Shown: positions 25,229 to 33,472, numbered from the stretch's first letter. The stretch: DNA of 44,363 nucleotides from CAYNNQ01 sp964398785 (GCA_964398785.1 CAYNNQ010000023.1:1-44363), one strand, 5' to 3'. Numbers and translations are program-made. Notes: generated by a model not told the origin, from the sequence alone.

Positions 25229-26005
25229 ATGGCACAGGAGAGTATATTGACAGATCAGGATCAGGATCTTTTTTCCCGGGAACATAAGACCATAGAAGAG
25301 GCGGAACAACTACTTCAGTCGAGGGATTTCAGTGGAAATCCCTTATATGAGCCATTCTACGAGCTCCTGGAGTCTTACAAGAAGCTTTTTCGCCAGACGA
25401 AACGCCTGGTGAAAATGGGCGACCGTATGCAAAGCGATCTCAATGAGCTCAATTCCGAGCTTCAATCCCATAAAGAAAAGCTAGCGCAGATGTCCTATGT
25501 GGACGCACTGACCTCGATCGCCAATAGAAGGCACTTTAATGAATACCTGGAAGCGGAATGGAACCGGGCTGTGCGCAGAGGATCGCCGTTGGGCCTTATA
25601 ATTTTGGATATTGATTTTTTTAAGCAATATAATGATAACTATGGCCATAGCGCGGGTGACGAATGCCTGGTCCTCGTAGCCAGAGCCCTGAGCAAATATA
25701 TTAAAAGGAGCGCCGACCTTGTCTCCAGGTATGGAGGTGAGGAGTTCGCTGTAATACTCCCGGAGACAGATTTTTCCGGGGCCAAGAGCATAGCTGAACA
25801 AATCCAGACGAGCATTCGGGATCTGGGGATTGTCCATGAATATTCCCGGATTGCCCCGCATATAACGGTAAGTATCGGTGTTGCCTCTTGCGTGCCTGCT
25901 GAAAAGGACTCGCATATGGATCTGGTGGAGGCTGCGGATAAGCAGCTCTACGCGGCAAAAGAGGCTGGTCGCAATCAATTTCGTGCTCAGGATGGACTTG
26001 ATTGA
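25229..26005 (+). CDS. siaD: SiaD-like diguanylate cyclase
   Basis: 258 residues from the ATG at 25229; a TTG at 25247 has better ribosome-site spacing (AGGAG, 6 bases), so either start is possible. An N-terminal helical stalk (residues ~10-80, with FYELLESYKKLFRQTKRLVK) resembles the coiled region of SiaD that SiaC binds. The GGDEF domain follows: DALTSIANRRHFNEYL, LDIDFFKQYND, the active-site RYGGEEFAVIL, and an inhibitory I-site RSAD five residues before it. It makes c-di-GMP from two GTP. It lies 3' of siaA rather than last in the cluster, unlike the Pseudomonas order. Confidence 0.85.
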   Translation: MAQESILTDQDQDLFSREHKTIEEAEQLLQSRDFSGNPLYEPFYELLESYKKLFRQTKRLVKMGDRMQSDLNELNSELQSHKEKLAQMSYVDALTSIANRRHFNEYLEAEWNRAVRRGSPLGLIILDIDFFKQYNDNYGHSAGDECLVLVARALSKYIKRSADLVSRYGGEEFAVILPETDFSGAKSIAEQIQTSIRDLGIVHEYSRIAPHITVSIGVASCVPAEKDSHMDLVEAADKQLYAAKEAGRNQFRAQDGLD

Positions 26006-26058
26006 GTTAAGGCTGGAGAATCCGAACTGATTCATTGTAATCCAAGGGATGGACAGAA

Positions 26059-26604
26059 ATGCAGAACGAAATACAGGATTTTTATCATCAGCTCCAGAGA
26101 AAGGGAATCATCTTCAGCTTCAGCGGGCCTATCTCCCAAAGCCTTTTAGAGGGTATTGGTCAAACCCTGAAGCAGAAAATGAGCCTGGAAGAAACAAGTA
26201 CGAATGTTATACGAAAAGTTTTTTCCATATTTGTGGAGTTGATGCAGAATATAATCAATTATTCCGCGCAAAGGGTTACTTCCCAAGAGGCAGATCAGGA
26301 GATAAGCTATGGAGTGCTGATTGTGGGCAAGGAGGAAGACCACTTCTATATCATAAGTGGGAACTATATTCAGGAAGGACAGGAAATAGCCCTCCAAGAA
26401 AAACTCACCAAAATCAGGTCCATGGATAAAGAAGAGCTCAAACAGTACTATAAACAACAGAGGCGTCTCCAGGCTGATGAGGCAAGCAAGGGGGCGGGAC
26501 TGGGATTCATTGAGATGGCCAGGAAAGCCACGCAGCCGATCGAGTTCGATATCTCCAGTGTGGAGGATGGGTACAGCTTTTTTGTGGTCAAGGCAGTTAT
26601 TTAG
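26059..26604 (+). CDS. siaB: SiaB-like kinase of the SiaC partner switch
   Basis: 181 residues, close to Pseudomonas SiaB (DUF6272). The N-terminal motif GIIFSFSGPISQSLLEGIG, the central helix with the ATPase N-box-like ELMQNIINYSAQR, and the G-box-like KGAGLGFIEMARK match the GHKL kinase fold of this family. SiaB phosphorylates SiaC and keeps it from activating SiaD. The ribosome site (AAGGGATGG) is fair. The stop codon TAG (26602-26604) is the first three bases of MITE copy 4, so the native C-terminus may have been changed by the insertion. Confidence 0.8.
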   Translation: MQNEIQDFYHQLQRKGIIFSFSGPISQSLLEGIGQTLKQKMSLEETSTNVIRKVFSIFVELMQNIINYSAQRVTSQEADQEISYGVLIVGKEEDHFYIISGNYIQEGQEIALQEKLTKIRSMDKEELKQYYKQQRRLQADEASKGAGLGFIEMARKATQPIEFDISSVEDGYSFFVVKAVI

Positions 26605-26789
26605 TTTCCATCCGGAAATGGCCCTTTTCCATTTTACGGCGTCTATTTTCGTAATTATTCGATCATGTATTAAGATACGTTCGCTCATGATTACCTAATT
26701 TCCTTGGTAAACAGGAAAAAAGATCATTTCCGAATTGGAAACGTGATATTTCTAACCCCGGAAATTTTTGAATTTCCGGATGGAAACTA
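26602..26789 (-). repeat. MITE-like element copy 4 (reverse, perfect terminal repeats)
   Basis: 188 bp. The ends are perfect 18-base inverted repeats: TAGTTTCCATCCGGAAAT on the left and ATTTCCGGATGGAAACTA on the right. It is inserted between siaB and siaC and provides the siaB stop codon. TA at both ends fits a TA-target transposon family (IS630/Tc1-mariner-like), by inference only. No ORF inside. Confidence 0.88.
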
Positions 26790-26850
26790 TTTAGTACGGT
26801 TCGGCCTTTAGGTATGACTGTGGCACAAGACGGATTCAATTGGAGCAAAT

Positions 26851-27237
26851 ATGGATATATTCACTCGAGAGCAAACCAAATCCACGCCGTGGATACATTT
26901 TGATCCCCAGGAAAATCGCCTTCAGATAAAAGGTGAATCCTATCCCGAAAACTCCGCTAGCTTCTACGCCCCGATGATGGAGTGGCTGGAAGACTACCTC
27001 CACAATGCAGGCGATTCCGGGATACGAGTTGATGTGGAACTAGTCTACTTCAATAGCAGTAGTTCCAAGGTCTTCATGAACCTGTTTGACAGGTTGGAAG
27101 AAGCAGCCAAGAAGGGTATTCATGTAAAGATCAATTGGATGTACCATGAGGATAATGAAACCGCGCTCGAATGCGGAGAAGAGTTTTTAGAGGACCTGGA
27201 TAACGTCGAGTTCAATTTGTTGCCAATTGAAGAATAA
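26851..27237 (+). CDS. siaC: SiaC-like partner-switch protein (DUF1987)
   Basis: 128 residues, the full DUF1987 length. Motifs: an N-terminal TPWIHFDPQENRLQIKGESY, FYAPMMEWLEDYL, the conserved strand VELVYFNSSSSKVFMNLFD containing the phosphorylation site, and WMYHEDNETALECGEEF. In Pseudomonas aeruginosa Thr68 is the phosphosite; here Ser69 lies in the equivalent place (FNSSSSK), so phosphoserine is expected. Unphosphorylated SiaC binds and activates SiaD. The ribosome site is GGAG, 6 bases before the ATG. A MITE separates it from siaB, so it may need read-through or its own promoter. Confidence 0.88.
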   Translation: MDIFTREQTKSTPWIHFDPQENRLQIKGESYPENSASFYAPMMEWLEDYLHNAGDSGIRVDVELVYFNSSSSKVFMNLFDRLEEAAKKGIHVKINWMYHEDNETALECGEEFLEDLDNVEFNLLPIEE

Positions 27238-27348
27238 TAAATATCTTCGTGGTGACAATTAAAAATTGCCCACAGGCATCTGCAAAAAAGTCTCTGGGTA
27301 AGCTTGTTTCAATAATTAGCCCCGCCTAAAATTTTGTTTTTCCAAATT

Positions 27349-27414
27349 ATGGCCTTTGCTCCCTGTCCCCGCGGAAGCGGAACGAAATACAAAAAATGCT
27401 GCCTGGAGAAGTGA
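27349..27414 (+). pseudogene. SEC-C motif remnant (21 codons)
   Basis: The frame encodes PCPRGSGTKYKKCCLEK before a stop, the C-terminal SEC-C metal-binding motif (CPCGSGKKYKKCC), with the second Cys replaced by Arg. Upstream the frame is closed by a stop at 27313, and nothing like the rest of such a protein (SecA tail or YecA-type) is nearby. It is the tail of a lost gene. Confidence 0.6.
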
Positions 27415-27630
27415 TATACATTCCGGGATGCTCTCGGTAAGTTTCAAGAAAAATGTCGCTTTCGAGACAGCAAAATGTCATTTCCAGAGCACGAAATGTC
27501 CGGCTATTTGTCCCCTTGTTCGGAGTTTTGCAGGGAAGGAGATGTCCTGCCAAGATGAAGGAAATGCTGATAGTGGTCGATTTTCGATTATCAAAACACG
27601 GGTTACCTGGGCAAATTTCGGCTATCACAA

Positions 27631-28971
27631 TCAATCATTTATGGAACTTGAAGATTGACTATTGTGGGTTAAAGTAATGTTTCTTCCCTTGCGCTTGGCT
27701 TCATACAGGGCATCGTCAGCCCTCTTGTATATTTCGTCCTCATTTTCGATGTCCTCTTGGTAAGTGGCTACACCAATGCTCACACTGAAAGGGATCTGGA
27801 TATTATTGTATACAGCGGGCGTGTTTTCAATGTATTGCCTCAGCCTTTCAGCTGTCACATAGGCTGCGTCCTGATCGGTATGGGGTAAAATAATAGCGAA
27901 TTCTTCTCCTCCAAAACGCCCTGGGATATCTACCTGTCGCAGGCTTTGCCTGATTAGATTGGCAATGTGCTGCAACACCGTGTCTCCGGCCCCGTGGCCA
28001 TACGTGTCGTTGATCCTTTTAAAATGGTCGATATCGAGCATGAGTAAAGAAAATATTTGCTGGTAACGTTGACCCCGCTCCAACTCATCCCTAGTGGCTT
28101 GTGTGAAATGCCTGCGATTCCACATGCCGGTGAGTTCATCCGTAGTAGCCAAATAGCGCAGTCTTCCCTCTGCTTGCTTACGTTCAGTTATGTCTTGGGA
28201 AGAGCCCACAATATATTGGATTTTACTGTTTTTTAAAACCGGGGTCAGGGTAGTAGCCCATGTCCTTTTGCCCTTGGGTAGATCGAGGTCTTCCTCGTAA
28301 AAAATGGGCTTGCCAGCCTTTACGCAGTTTATATAATTTTGGACCACTTCCTTGCCCGCTTCTTCTCCCAGCAATTGTTCCGGGGTCTTGTCCCGGATAG
28401 CCTCAAGCGAAATACCGGTTGCTGCTTGATGAGTCTCATTGTTACGGATGAATCTGAAGCTTTCCGCATCCTCAACACTAATCAGGAACATTGCATCCTG
28501 AGTCCCATTGAAGACCTGTTCATATTCATCATTTACGTGCCTTAATCGTTCTTGTGTCTTTTCTTTATCGGTTATTTCCGCAAGCAGTCTGGATTGCATC
28601 TCCAGCATTCTTTTTCCTACACTGATCCTGGCCCTTAGTTCATCAAAATTGTAAGGCTTGGTAATATAATCGTCTGCACCTGCTTCTTCGAGCCCATACA
28701 CAACATCTGCTTGCTCGGTCATGGCAGTGAGCATGATAATGTAAGGTTGTTCTCGTTTATAATATGATCTGACCTTTTTACAAAGTTCCAGGCCATCCAT
28801 TTCTGGCATCATAATGTCTAGAACGAGCAATTTAGGAGCATCCGGTTCCAGCATTTTTTGCCAAGCCTGTTCTCCGTTAGTAGTCTCTATTACTTCAAAA
28901 CCCTGCTTTTGAAGTCCTTTTACAAGCGTCTTGCGGGAGACATCATCATCTTCCGAGATAAGAATTTTCAT
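27631..28971 (-). CDS. Response regulator with REC, PAS and GGDEF domains
   Basis: 446 residues from the ATG at 28971. A receiver domain (residues 1-120) has the acidic pair EDDD, the phosphoacceptor Asp in LLVLDIMMPEMDGLELC, Thr in MLTAMTEQ and Lys in YITKPYNF. A short coiled region follows, then a PAS domain (~150-275, ending with VGSSQDITERKQAE), then GGDEF (DELTGMWNRRHF, LDIDHFKRINDTYGHGAGD, RFGGEEFAIIL). An inhibitory I-site RQVD lies five residues before GGEEF. It should make c-di-GMP when phosphorylated; no partner kinase is adjacent. It converges on the siaC side, separated by the SEC-C remnant. Confidence 0.93.
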   Translation of the reverse strand: MKILISEDDDVSRKTLVKGLQKQGFEVIETTNGEQAWQKMLEPDAPKLLVLDIMMPEMDGLELCKKVRSYYKREQPYIIMLTAMTEQADVVYGLEEAGADDYITKPYNFDELRARISVGKRMLEMQSRLLAEITDKEKTQERLRHVNDEYEQVFNGTQDAMFLISVEDAESFRFIRNNETHQAATGISLEAIRDKTPEQLLGEEAGKEVVQNYINCVKAGKPIFYEEDLDLPKGKRTWATTLTPVLKNSKIQYIVGSSQDITERKQAEGRLRYLATTDELTGMWNRRHFTQATRDELERGQRYQQIFSLLMLDIDHFKRINDTYGHGAGDTVLQHIANLIRQSLRQVDIPGRFGGEEFAIILPHTDQDAAYVTAERLRQYIENTPAVYNNIQIPFSVSIGVATYQEDIENEDEIYKRADDALYEAKRKGRNITLTHNSQSSSSIND

Positions 28972-29068
28972 ATCTATCAAATTTTTTTAATTTTGTGGTT
29001 TTAAGTTAATGTAAATGTAGTCCAGCGATAATTACAATGTCAACTATCAGCCGGTTCGTTCAGGGTCC

Positions 29069-29275
29069 TTATGTTAGCCGATCTATTTGTTTTTCTGGTA
29101 AAACGGCAATGGCTCGTCCAGTTCCCTGCAAGATTTCAAAGGAAAGTCGAAAGCGGTAGATATAACCGGTGGGAACGTACAGATACCAGTAGTGAAGCAG
29201 GCCGGCAATCGAAGGAAAGGAGATGATCTCCAGGATGATTTCTATCAGAGTATAGAGGACATTGGCTAAAAACAG
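29069..29275 (-). pseudogene. 3' remnant of a membrane-protein gene
   Basis: A 68-codon open frame with strikingly protein-like content: LFLANVLYTLIEIILEII, then SFPSIAGLLHYWYLYVPTGY, then IYRFRLSFEILQGTGRAIAV and a charged end. An in-frame TAG sits immediately before its first codon and no start codon or ribosome site is present. One hydrophobic helix is likely. I do not recognise the family. The bases between it and 29406 look non-coding. Confidence 0.5.
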
Positions 29276-29406
29276 CTACATTAATATTGTACGGCTTACA
29301 AGAGCGGTCGAGGGGTGCCGGCCGGGCGACATGAATTTGCGGGTGCGATTACGAGAACCTTCGCAGTTAAGATGTAAAAGGTCTATTGCCGGGTGGGAAA
29401 TTAGGA

Positions 29407-30316
29407 TCAACAGATGGGACGTGTCTCATCCGCGGTTTCTCTTCCCTTGTTGGCCAGGACCTCTATCAATCCGGCGCTTATGACCAGTATGGACCCGACC
29501 GCTTCCCGGTATCCGAAAGTCTCTGCGGCGAATAGGGCCGCGCTGCCGATTCCGACCAGCGCCTCGATTTGGAGCAGTATGCCCAGCCGGCCAGGGTCCA
29601 CGAACCGGGAGCCCCAGTAAAGTCCCCACATGGCTGGAATGAGGATCCCCACGGCCATGAGTACGATCCAGGGCAAAAGGGCAATTAATTTATCCGCACC
29701 CGGAGGCTGCCCCGAGTCGGTCAGAGGGAGCAAGGAAAAGGCCAGGGCCACGATTGAGCTGAAAAAAAAAAGCAAAAACCTGCTCGAAAACAGAGGTCTT
29801 GGAATCCCGCCGTATGCGCATCGCCCCGAAGGTAAACACGATTCCGGACAAAAGAGCGAGTACATCCCCGGTATTCATGGACAGGGCCAGATTCCAGGTC
29901 AGACCGGTGATGGTAAATAGCCCGGCCTGGCTCAATACCAACGCCTGCCCTCGCCACAGAGTGAATCTGCGCCCCATTAGTCCCACTTCCAGCAATGTCC
30001 CCCAGGCGGGCATGGCATAGAAGAGGATAAGGGACCGGACCACATCGGTCAGCAATAGGCTCTGGCAATACATGACTATGCCCCCGCCTACCAAAAGGGC
30101 GGTGCTGTATTGCCCCATGCCGGTGGGCAGTCTGTGCCGCAGGCGAAGTATTGCAAAAGGCAGCATAAAGGCCAGGGGGGCGATAAACTGAAGCGAGACG
30201 ACCCAGGCCGGATCCAGGCCGCGGTTTTCGAACGCCCGCAGCGGGACCCAGAATAGCCCCCAGATGGCTGCGGCCGCGGATACGACTATTTCCGGTTGTG
30301 CGGTTTTTTTAAGCAT
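29407..30316 (-). pseudogene. EamA-family (DMT) transporter, frameshifted at a T10 run
   Basis: Two overlapping minus-strand frames together give a ~300-residue, ten-helix EamA/DMT exporter. The first frame (from the ATG at 30316) holds IWGLFWVPLRAFENRGLDP and helices to FEQVFAFFF. The second continues SSIVALAFSLLPL to RPIC at 29407, with FGYREAVGSILVISAGLIEV near the end. They join at a run of ten T on the coding strand (A10 at 29762-29771 on the plus strand). One base fewer would restore a single frame. It may be a true mutation, a phase-variable tract or a sequencing error. Substrate unknown. Confidence 0.8.
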
Positions 30317-30484
30317 TTGGTATCCGGGTAAAAATAGGTTTTGAACTCACGGAGATGAAAATATGGATTTTGTCCATCCGGGAACGTAAAACTGGGGAGT
30401 GCCCATACCGGGAAAGGCCGGAAAAGGCAAATGTCCATTGATGAGGAGCGAACCCAGAGGAGAGCGGATTTAATCCAGCTCAGC

Positions 30485-31399
30485 TCAGCCTAGCCGCTTC
30501 ATGGAATATATCCCGTCAAATCCTCCCAAGCGCTTAAACCGGCGCTCGTTTTTGGAGGCAAGCAGATGCTTGAACTGGTCGAACGTATCCCGGACAAAGG
30601 ATTTGCCCCCGATGACTCCGGAGTCTATGAAGTACCGGCTGCGATGCCGGAACATATCCGCCCGGGTGAGTTCAAAGTTCTTTTTGCGCTCTTTCTCGGC
30701 CACTTTCTCCTCCATGGGCCTGCCGTTCCCGGTGTCCACGGCCCCGGTTTCGTAAACAAAGCGGCGGTATTTACGGACTATTTCCGCCGGATCGAACTCG
30801 TCCCATTCCCGCATCCCGAAATCCACACTCAGTAGATCGTTTTTGTTCCCGGTCTGGACATGATACCCGAGCGAACACCACCGGTAGTCCTCCGGGCGTT
30901 TCACGATCCCGGCCCGCACGGGATTCAAGTCTACATAGGCCAAAAGATTAACCAGACTCTTTCCGTCCTGAACAATCATGCTCTTGAAACGGCCGTCCCA
31001 GAAAAAACCGCGCCGATCGTATTTTTTATTGAAATACCGGGTAAACCCCTGCTTGATATCCTTTATAAACGCCCCCAGATCGGTAAGACGCCTTCTGTAA
31101 TCCGCCAACCGCACTTCACCCAGGTTAAGGGTGCTTCCATAATATTTTTCCAGCCGCTTTTTAATCTCCTCGTCCCCGGCCTCTGATTCTGGATACATGC
31201 GGACCACCAGATGGAAATGATTGCCCATGAGCGCGAATCCGAGCACGTCCACGAAGTAAAGCTTGCTCAACTTATTGATCAGATTTTGAAGGTAGTCGTT
31301 GTCCCGGTCCTTAATAGGCAATCCCTGCAAGGCGGTCCGGGAAATTATATGATATACGGTAGGGCTGTCCCTGCGAACAAATCTGGCTATCCGTGCCAT
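30485..31399 (-). mobile_element. REP-associated tyrosine transposase (RAYT, Y1_Tnp)
   Basis: 304 residues. The HUH nuclease motif is GNHFHLVVRM and the catalytic Tyr lies in FTRYFNKKYDRRGFFWDGRF; the LNPVRAGIVKRPEDYRW motif is typical of this IS200-like group. The enzyme cuts and rejoins single-stranded DNA at REP-type palindromes. An AAGGAGG ribosome site precedes the ATG. It looks intact and is followed by the C-terminal GIYSMKRLG, a segment also found as a detached remnant at 33473. No classic flanking REP pair was identified. Its upstream sequence, starting at the start codon, is tandemly duplicated. Confidence 0.9.
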
Positions 31400-31628
31400 T
31401 CTTACTTACCTCCTTGGATGAATGGTGCTTGCGTACTGTCTTGGACGATTAGCCCAAAATAAAATTTTCGTCAATTATTAGCCTGTCCCTTTTTACACTC
31501 CGAACAATGTCTGTTCTTACTTACCTCCTTGGATGAATGGTGCTTGCGTACTGTCTTGGACGATTAGCCCAAAATAAAATTTTCGTCAATTATTAGCCTG
31601 TCCCTTTTTACACTCCGAACAATGTCTG
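31399..31628. repeat. 115-bp perfect tandem duplication
   Basis: 31399-31513 and 31514-31628 appear identical. The unit runs from the last base of the RAYT start codon, through its ribosome site, to the first seven bases of the pstA frame (ATGTCTG). Each copy contains CAATTATTAGCCTGTC (31472-31487 and 31587-31602). The whole RAYT-pstA intergenic region has thus been doubled, which fits a recent event. Confidence 0.92.
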
Positions 31629-32506
31629 ATGCCATGGCTCGCTTGTTGACTCCGGTGGTCTCCATTATCGGCCGGGGGGCTCCTGTAGTGGTTTTTCTGT
31701 CTGTGGGCGGATTGCTGGCCTTTTTGTTTTTTAACGGGGGCCCTGCGTTGTCCATGGAGATGCTTTTCGGTGAGGCAGCCCCCATTGAGGCGATCCTGGG
31801 AAGGGTGCCGGTTTTTGAAGGAATATGGCCGGCCTGCGTGGGTACTTTTTATCTGGTTTGTCTTTCTTGTCTGCTGGCCATTCCAATGGGGATAATGAGT
31901 GGTATATATATGGCTGAATATGCCCCGCGCCGTCTGCGAGCGCCCATGGTTTTCGCCACCGACCTTATCGCCTGTATTCCGTCCATTCTCATGGGACTTT
32001 TCGGCTTCGCCCTTATACTTTTTTTCCGGTCCACGATTTTCCCTCAGGCAAAGACCGGACTATGGCTTTCCGCACTATGCATGGCCATTCTCATCCTCCC
32101 TTATTGCACTAACGCTACCAGGGTGGCTCTCGAGGGGCTTCCCGAAGGTTTGCGCCTTATCGGTCCGGGGTTGGGGCTCAGTAGAACGCAGAATGTCTTT
32201 TGCATTCTCCTTCCGGCCGCGCTAAAGGGGATAATGGGAGGGGTGATTCTCTCCATAGGCAGGGCGGCCGAGGACACGGCGGTCATTCTGCTTACCGGCG
32301 TGGTGGCCAACGCCGGAGTCCCCCGCAGCCTTATGCATAAATATGAGGCCCTGCCGTTTCACATCTATTATACCGCGGCCGAGTTTCGAACCCCGCTTGA
32401 GTTGAAGCAGGGCTTCGGCACGGCTTTGGTTCTTTTGTGTCTGACCAGTATTATCTTTATCGCAGCGCACGGGCTCAGGCGAAGCATGGAGAAGAGGTGG
32501 CGGTGA
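31622..32506 (+). CDS. pstA: Phosphate-type ABC transporter permease (PstA-like)
   Basis: 294 residues, normal PstA length, with about six membrane helices: VVSIIGRGAPVVVFLSVGG at the N-terminus, then GTFYLVCLSCLLAIPMGIM, and later helices. The permease coupling loop is EGLRLIGPGLGLSRTQNVFC (EAA-type), followed by GGVILSIGRAAEDTAVILL, as in PstA. The ATG at 31622 falls in the last bases of the tandem repeat and has no clear ribosome site. The stop overlaps the pstB start (GTGA). PstS and PstC are missing upstream, where the RAYT and duplication now lie. Substrate phosphate is inferred from family only. Confidence 0.8.
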   Translation: MSDAMARLLTPVVSIIGRGAPVVVFLSVGGLLAFLFFNGGPALSMEMLFGEAAPIEAILGRVPVFEGIWPACVGTFYLVCLSCLLAIPMGIMSGIYMAEYAPRRLRAPMVFATDLIACIPSILMGLFGFALILFFRSTIFPQAKTGLWLSALCMAILILPYCTNATRVALEGLPEGLRLIGPGLGLSRTQNVFCILLPAALKGIMGGVILSIGRAAEDTAVILLTGVVANAGVPRSLMHKYEALPFHIYYTAAEFRTPLELKQGFGTALVLLCLTSIIFIAAHGLRRSMEKRWR

Positions 32507-33276
32507 TTACCGAAAATGAGGCGGGAAAAAGTATCCGGGCAAGAAATCTGCGAGTCGGTTTTTCCGGCAGGCCGGCGGTCGGCGTGGAAAAGCTGGATGT
32601 TTTTGAAAATGAACTGACTGTCTTGCTGGGGCCTTCCGGTTCGGGCAAGACCACTTTTCTTCGGGCCGTGAATCGTCTCAACGAATGTTTTCCCGGTTGC
32701 AGTACCAAGGGCGAAATCAAGGTGTTTTTGGAAGGCAAGTGGACCGATGTCCATTCTCCCCGCACGTCCCCGGATAAGTTGCGCCAGAAGGTGGGCATGG
32801 TTTTTCAGACCCCGAATGTTTTGCCCATGTCCATAGAACGTAACATTGCCCTGCCGCTGAAACTGGCCCGGGGGAAAAGGGGAGCCGAGGCGAAGAAGGT
32901 GCTCCGGGAAGTTTTGAGGGAAACCGAATTGTGGGACGAAGTCCGGGACCGGCTCGGCACGAATGCCGGAACCCTTTCCGGGGGACAACAGCAACGCCTG
33001 TGCCTAGCCCGGACCATGGCTCTCAGGCCGGAAATCCTGCTTCTTGACGAGCCCACCTCTTCCCTGGATTTCAAGGCGACAGCAAGAATCGAGGAACTTT
33101 TGCTCCGCCTGAAACGGCATTATACTCTCGTGGTAGTATCGCACAGCCTGGGCCAGGCCAAAAGGCTTGCGGACAGACTTGTCATTTTCCGGGAAGGGGG
33201 GATCGTTCAAAGCTTAGCCAGAGAAGAAATATCCGACGGCGATAATTTTGAGGCCATAATTGAGGATATTTTCTGA
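32503..33276 (+). CDS. pstB: Phosphate-type ABC transporter ATPase (PstB-like)
   Basis: 257 residues from a GTG overlapping the pstA stop, with GAAGAGG upstream; a longer frame inside pstA is rejected. Walker A is GPSGSGKTTFLRAVNRL, the Q-loop is GMVFQTPNVLP, the signature is TLSGGQQQRLCLARTMA, and Walker B is ILLLDEPTSSLD with the switch His in VVVSHSLGQAKR. The VNRLNE segment after Walker A is typical of PstB. It forms the cytoplasmic ATPase of the importer with the preceding permease. A strong hairpin terminator follows at 33406. Confidence 0.85.
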   Translation: MITENEAGKSIRARNLRVGFSGRPAVGVEKLDVFENELTVLLGPSGSGKTTFLRAVNRLNECFPGCSTKGEIKVFLEGKWTDVHSPRTSPDKLRQKVGMVFQTPNVLPMSIERNIALPLKLARGKRGAEAKKVLREVLRETELWDEVRDRLGTNAGTLSGGQQQRLCLARTMALRPEILLLDEPTSSLDFKATARIEELLLRLKRHYTLVVVSHSLGQAKRLADRLVIFREGGIVQSLAREEISDGDNFEAIIEDIF

Positions 33277-33405
33277 AACTATCAAGATACCCGCAGACCA
33301 CCAGATGAAAAAGATTGGATCTTCGACGAAATACATGGATTTTTGAGAGTTATTCTCCTAATCCTTTTGATCCCGAACTTGCGGTTTGCTGTTTTCTAGG
33401 CCCCA

Positions 33406-33437
33406 CAAAAGGGGGATGTTTGAGCATCCCCCTTTTG
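33406..33437 (+). terminator. Terminator after pstAB
   Basis: CAAAAGGGGGATG (33406-33418) and CATCCCCCTTTTG (33425-33437) form a perfect 13-bp stem with a 6-base loop and a built-in T4 arm. It is 130 bases after pstB. A similar left-arm sequence occurs near 22770. Confidence 0.65.
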
Positions 33438-33472
33438 CACTATTGTTCGTGAACATGCTGGGAGCAGTAAAT

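Noticed and set aside
5189..26789. Reading the four repeats as a CRISPR array or BIME
   Set aside because: They are ~188 bp long, thousands of bases apart and in both orientations; no short regular repeats with spacers are present.
32368..32994. 208-codon minus-strand frame
   Set aside because: Antisense to pstA/pstB, which carry full family motifs.
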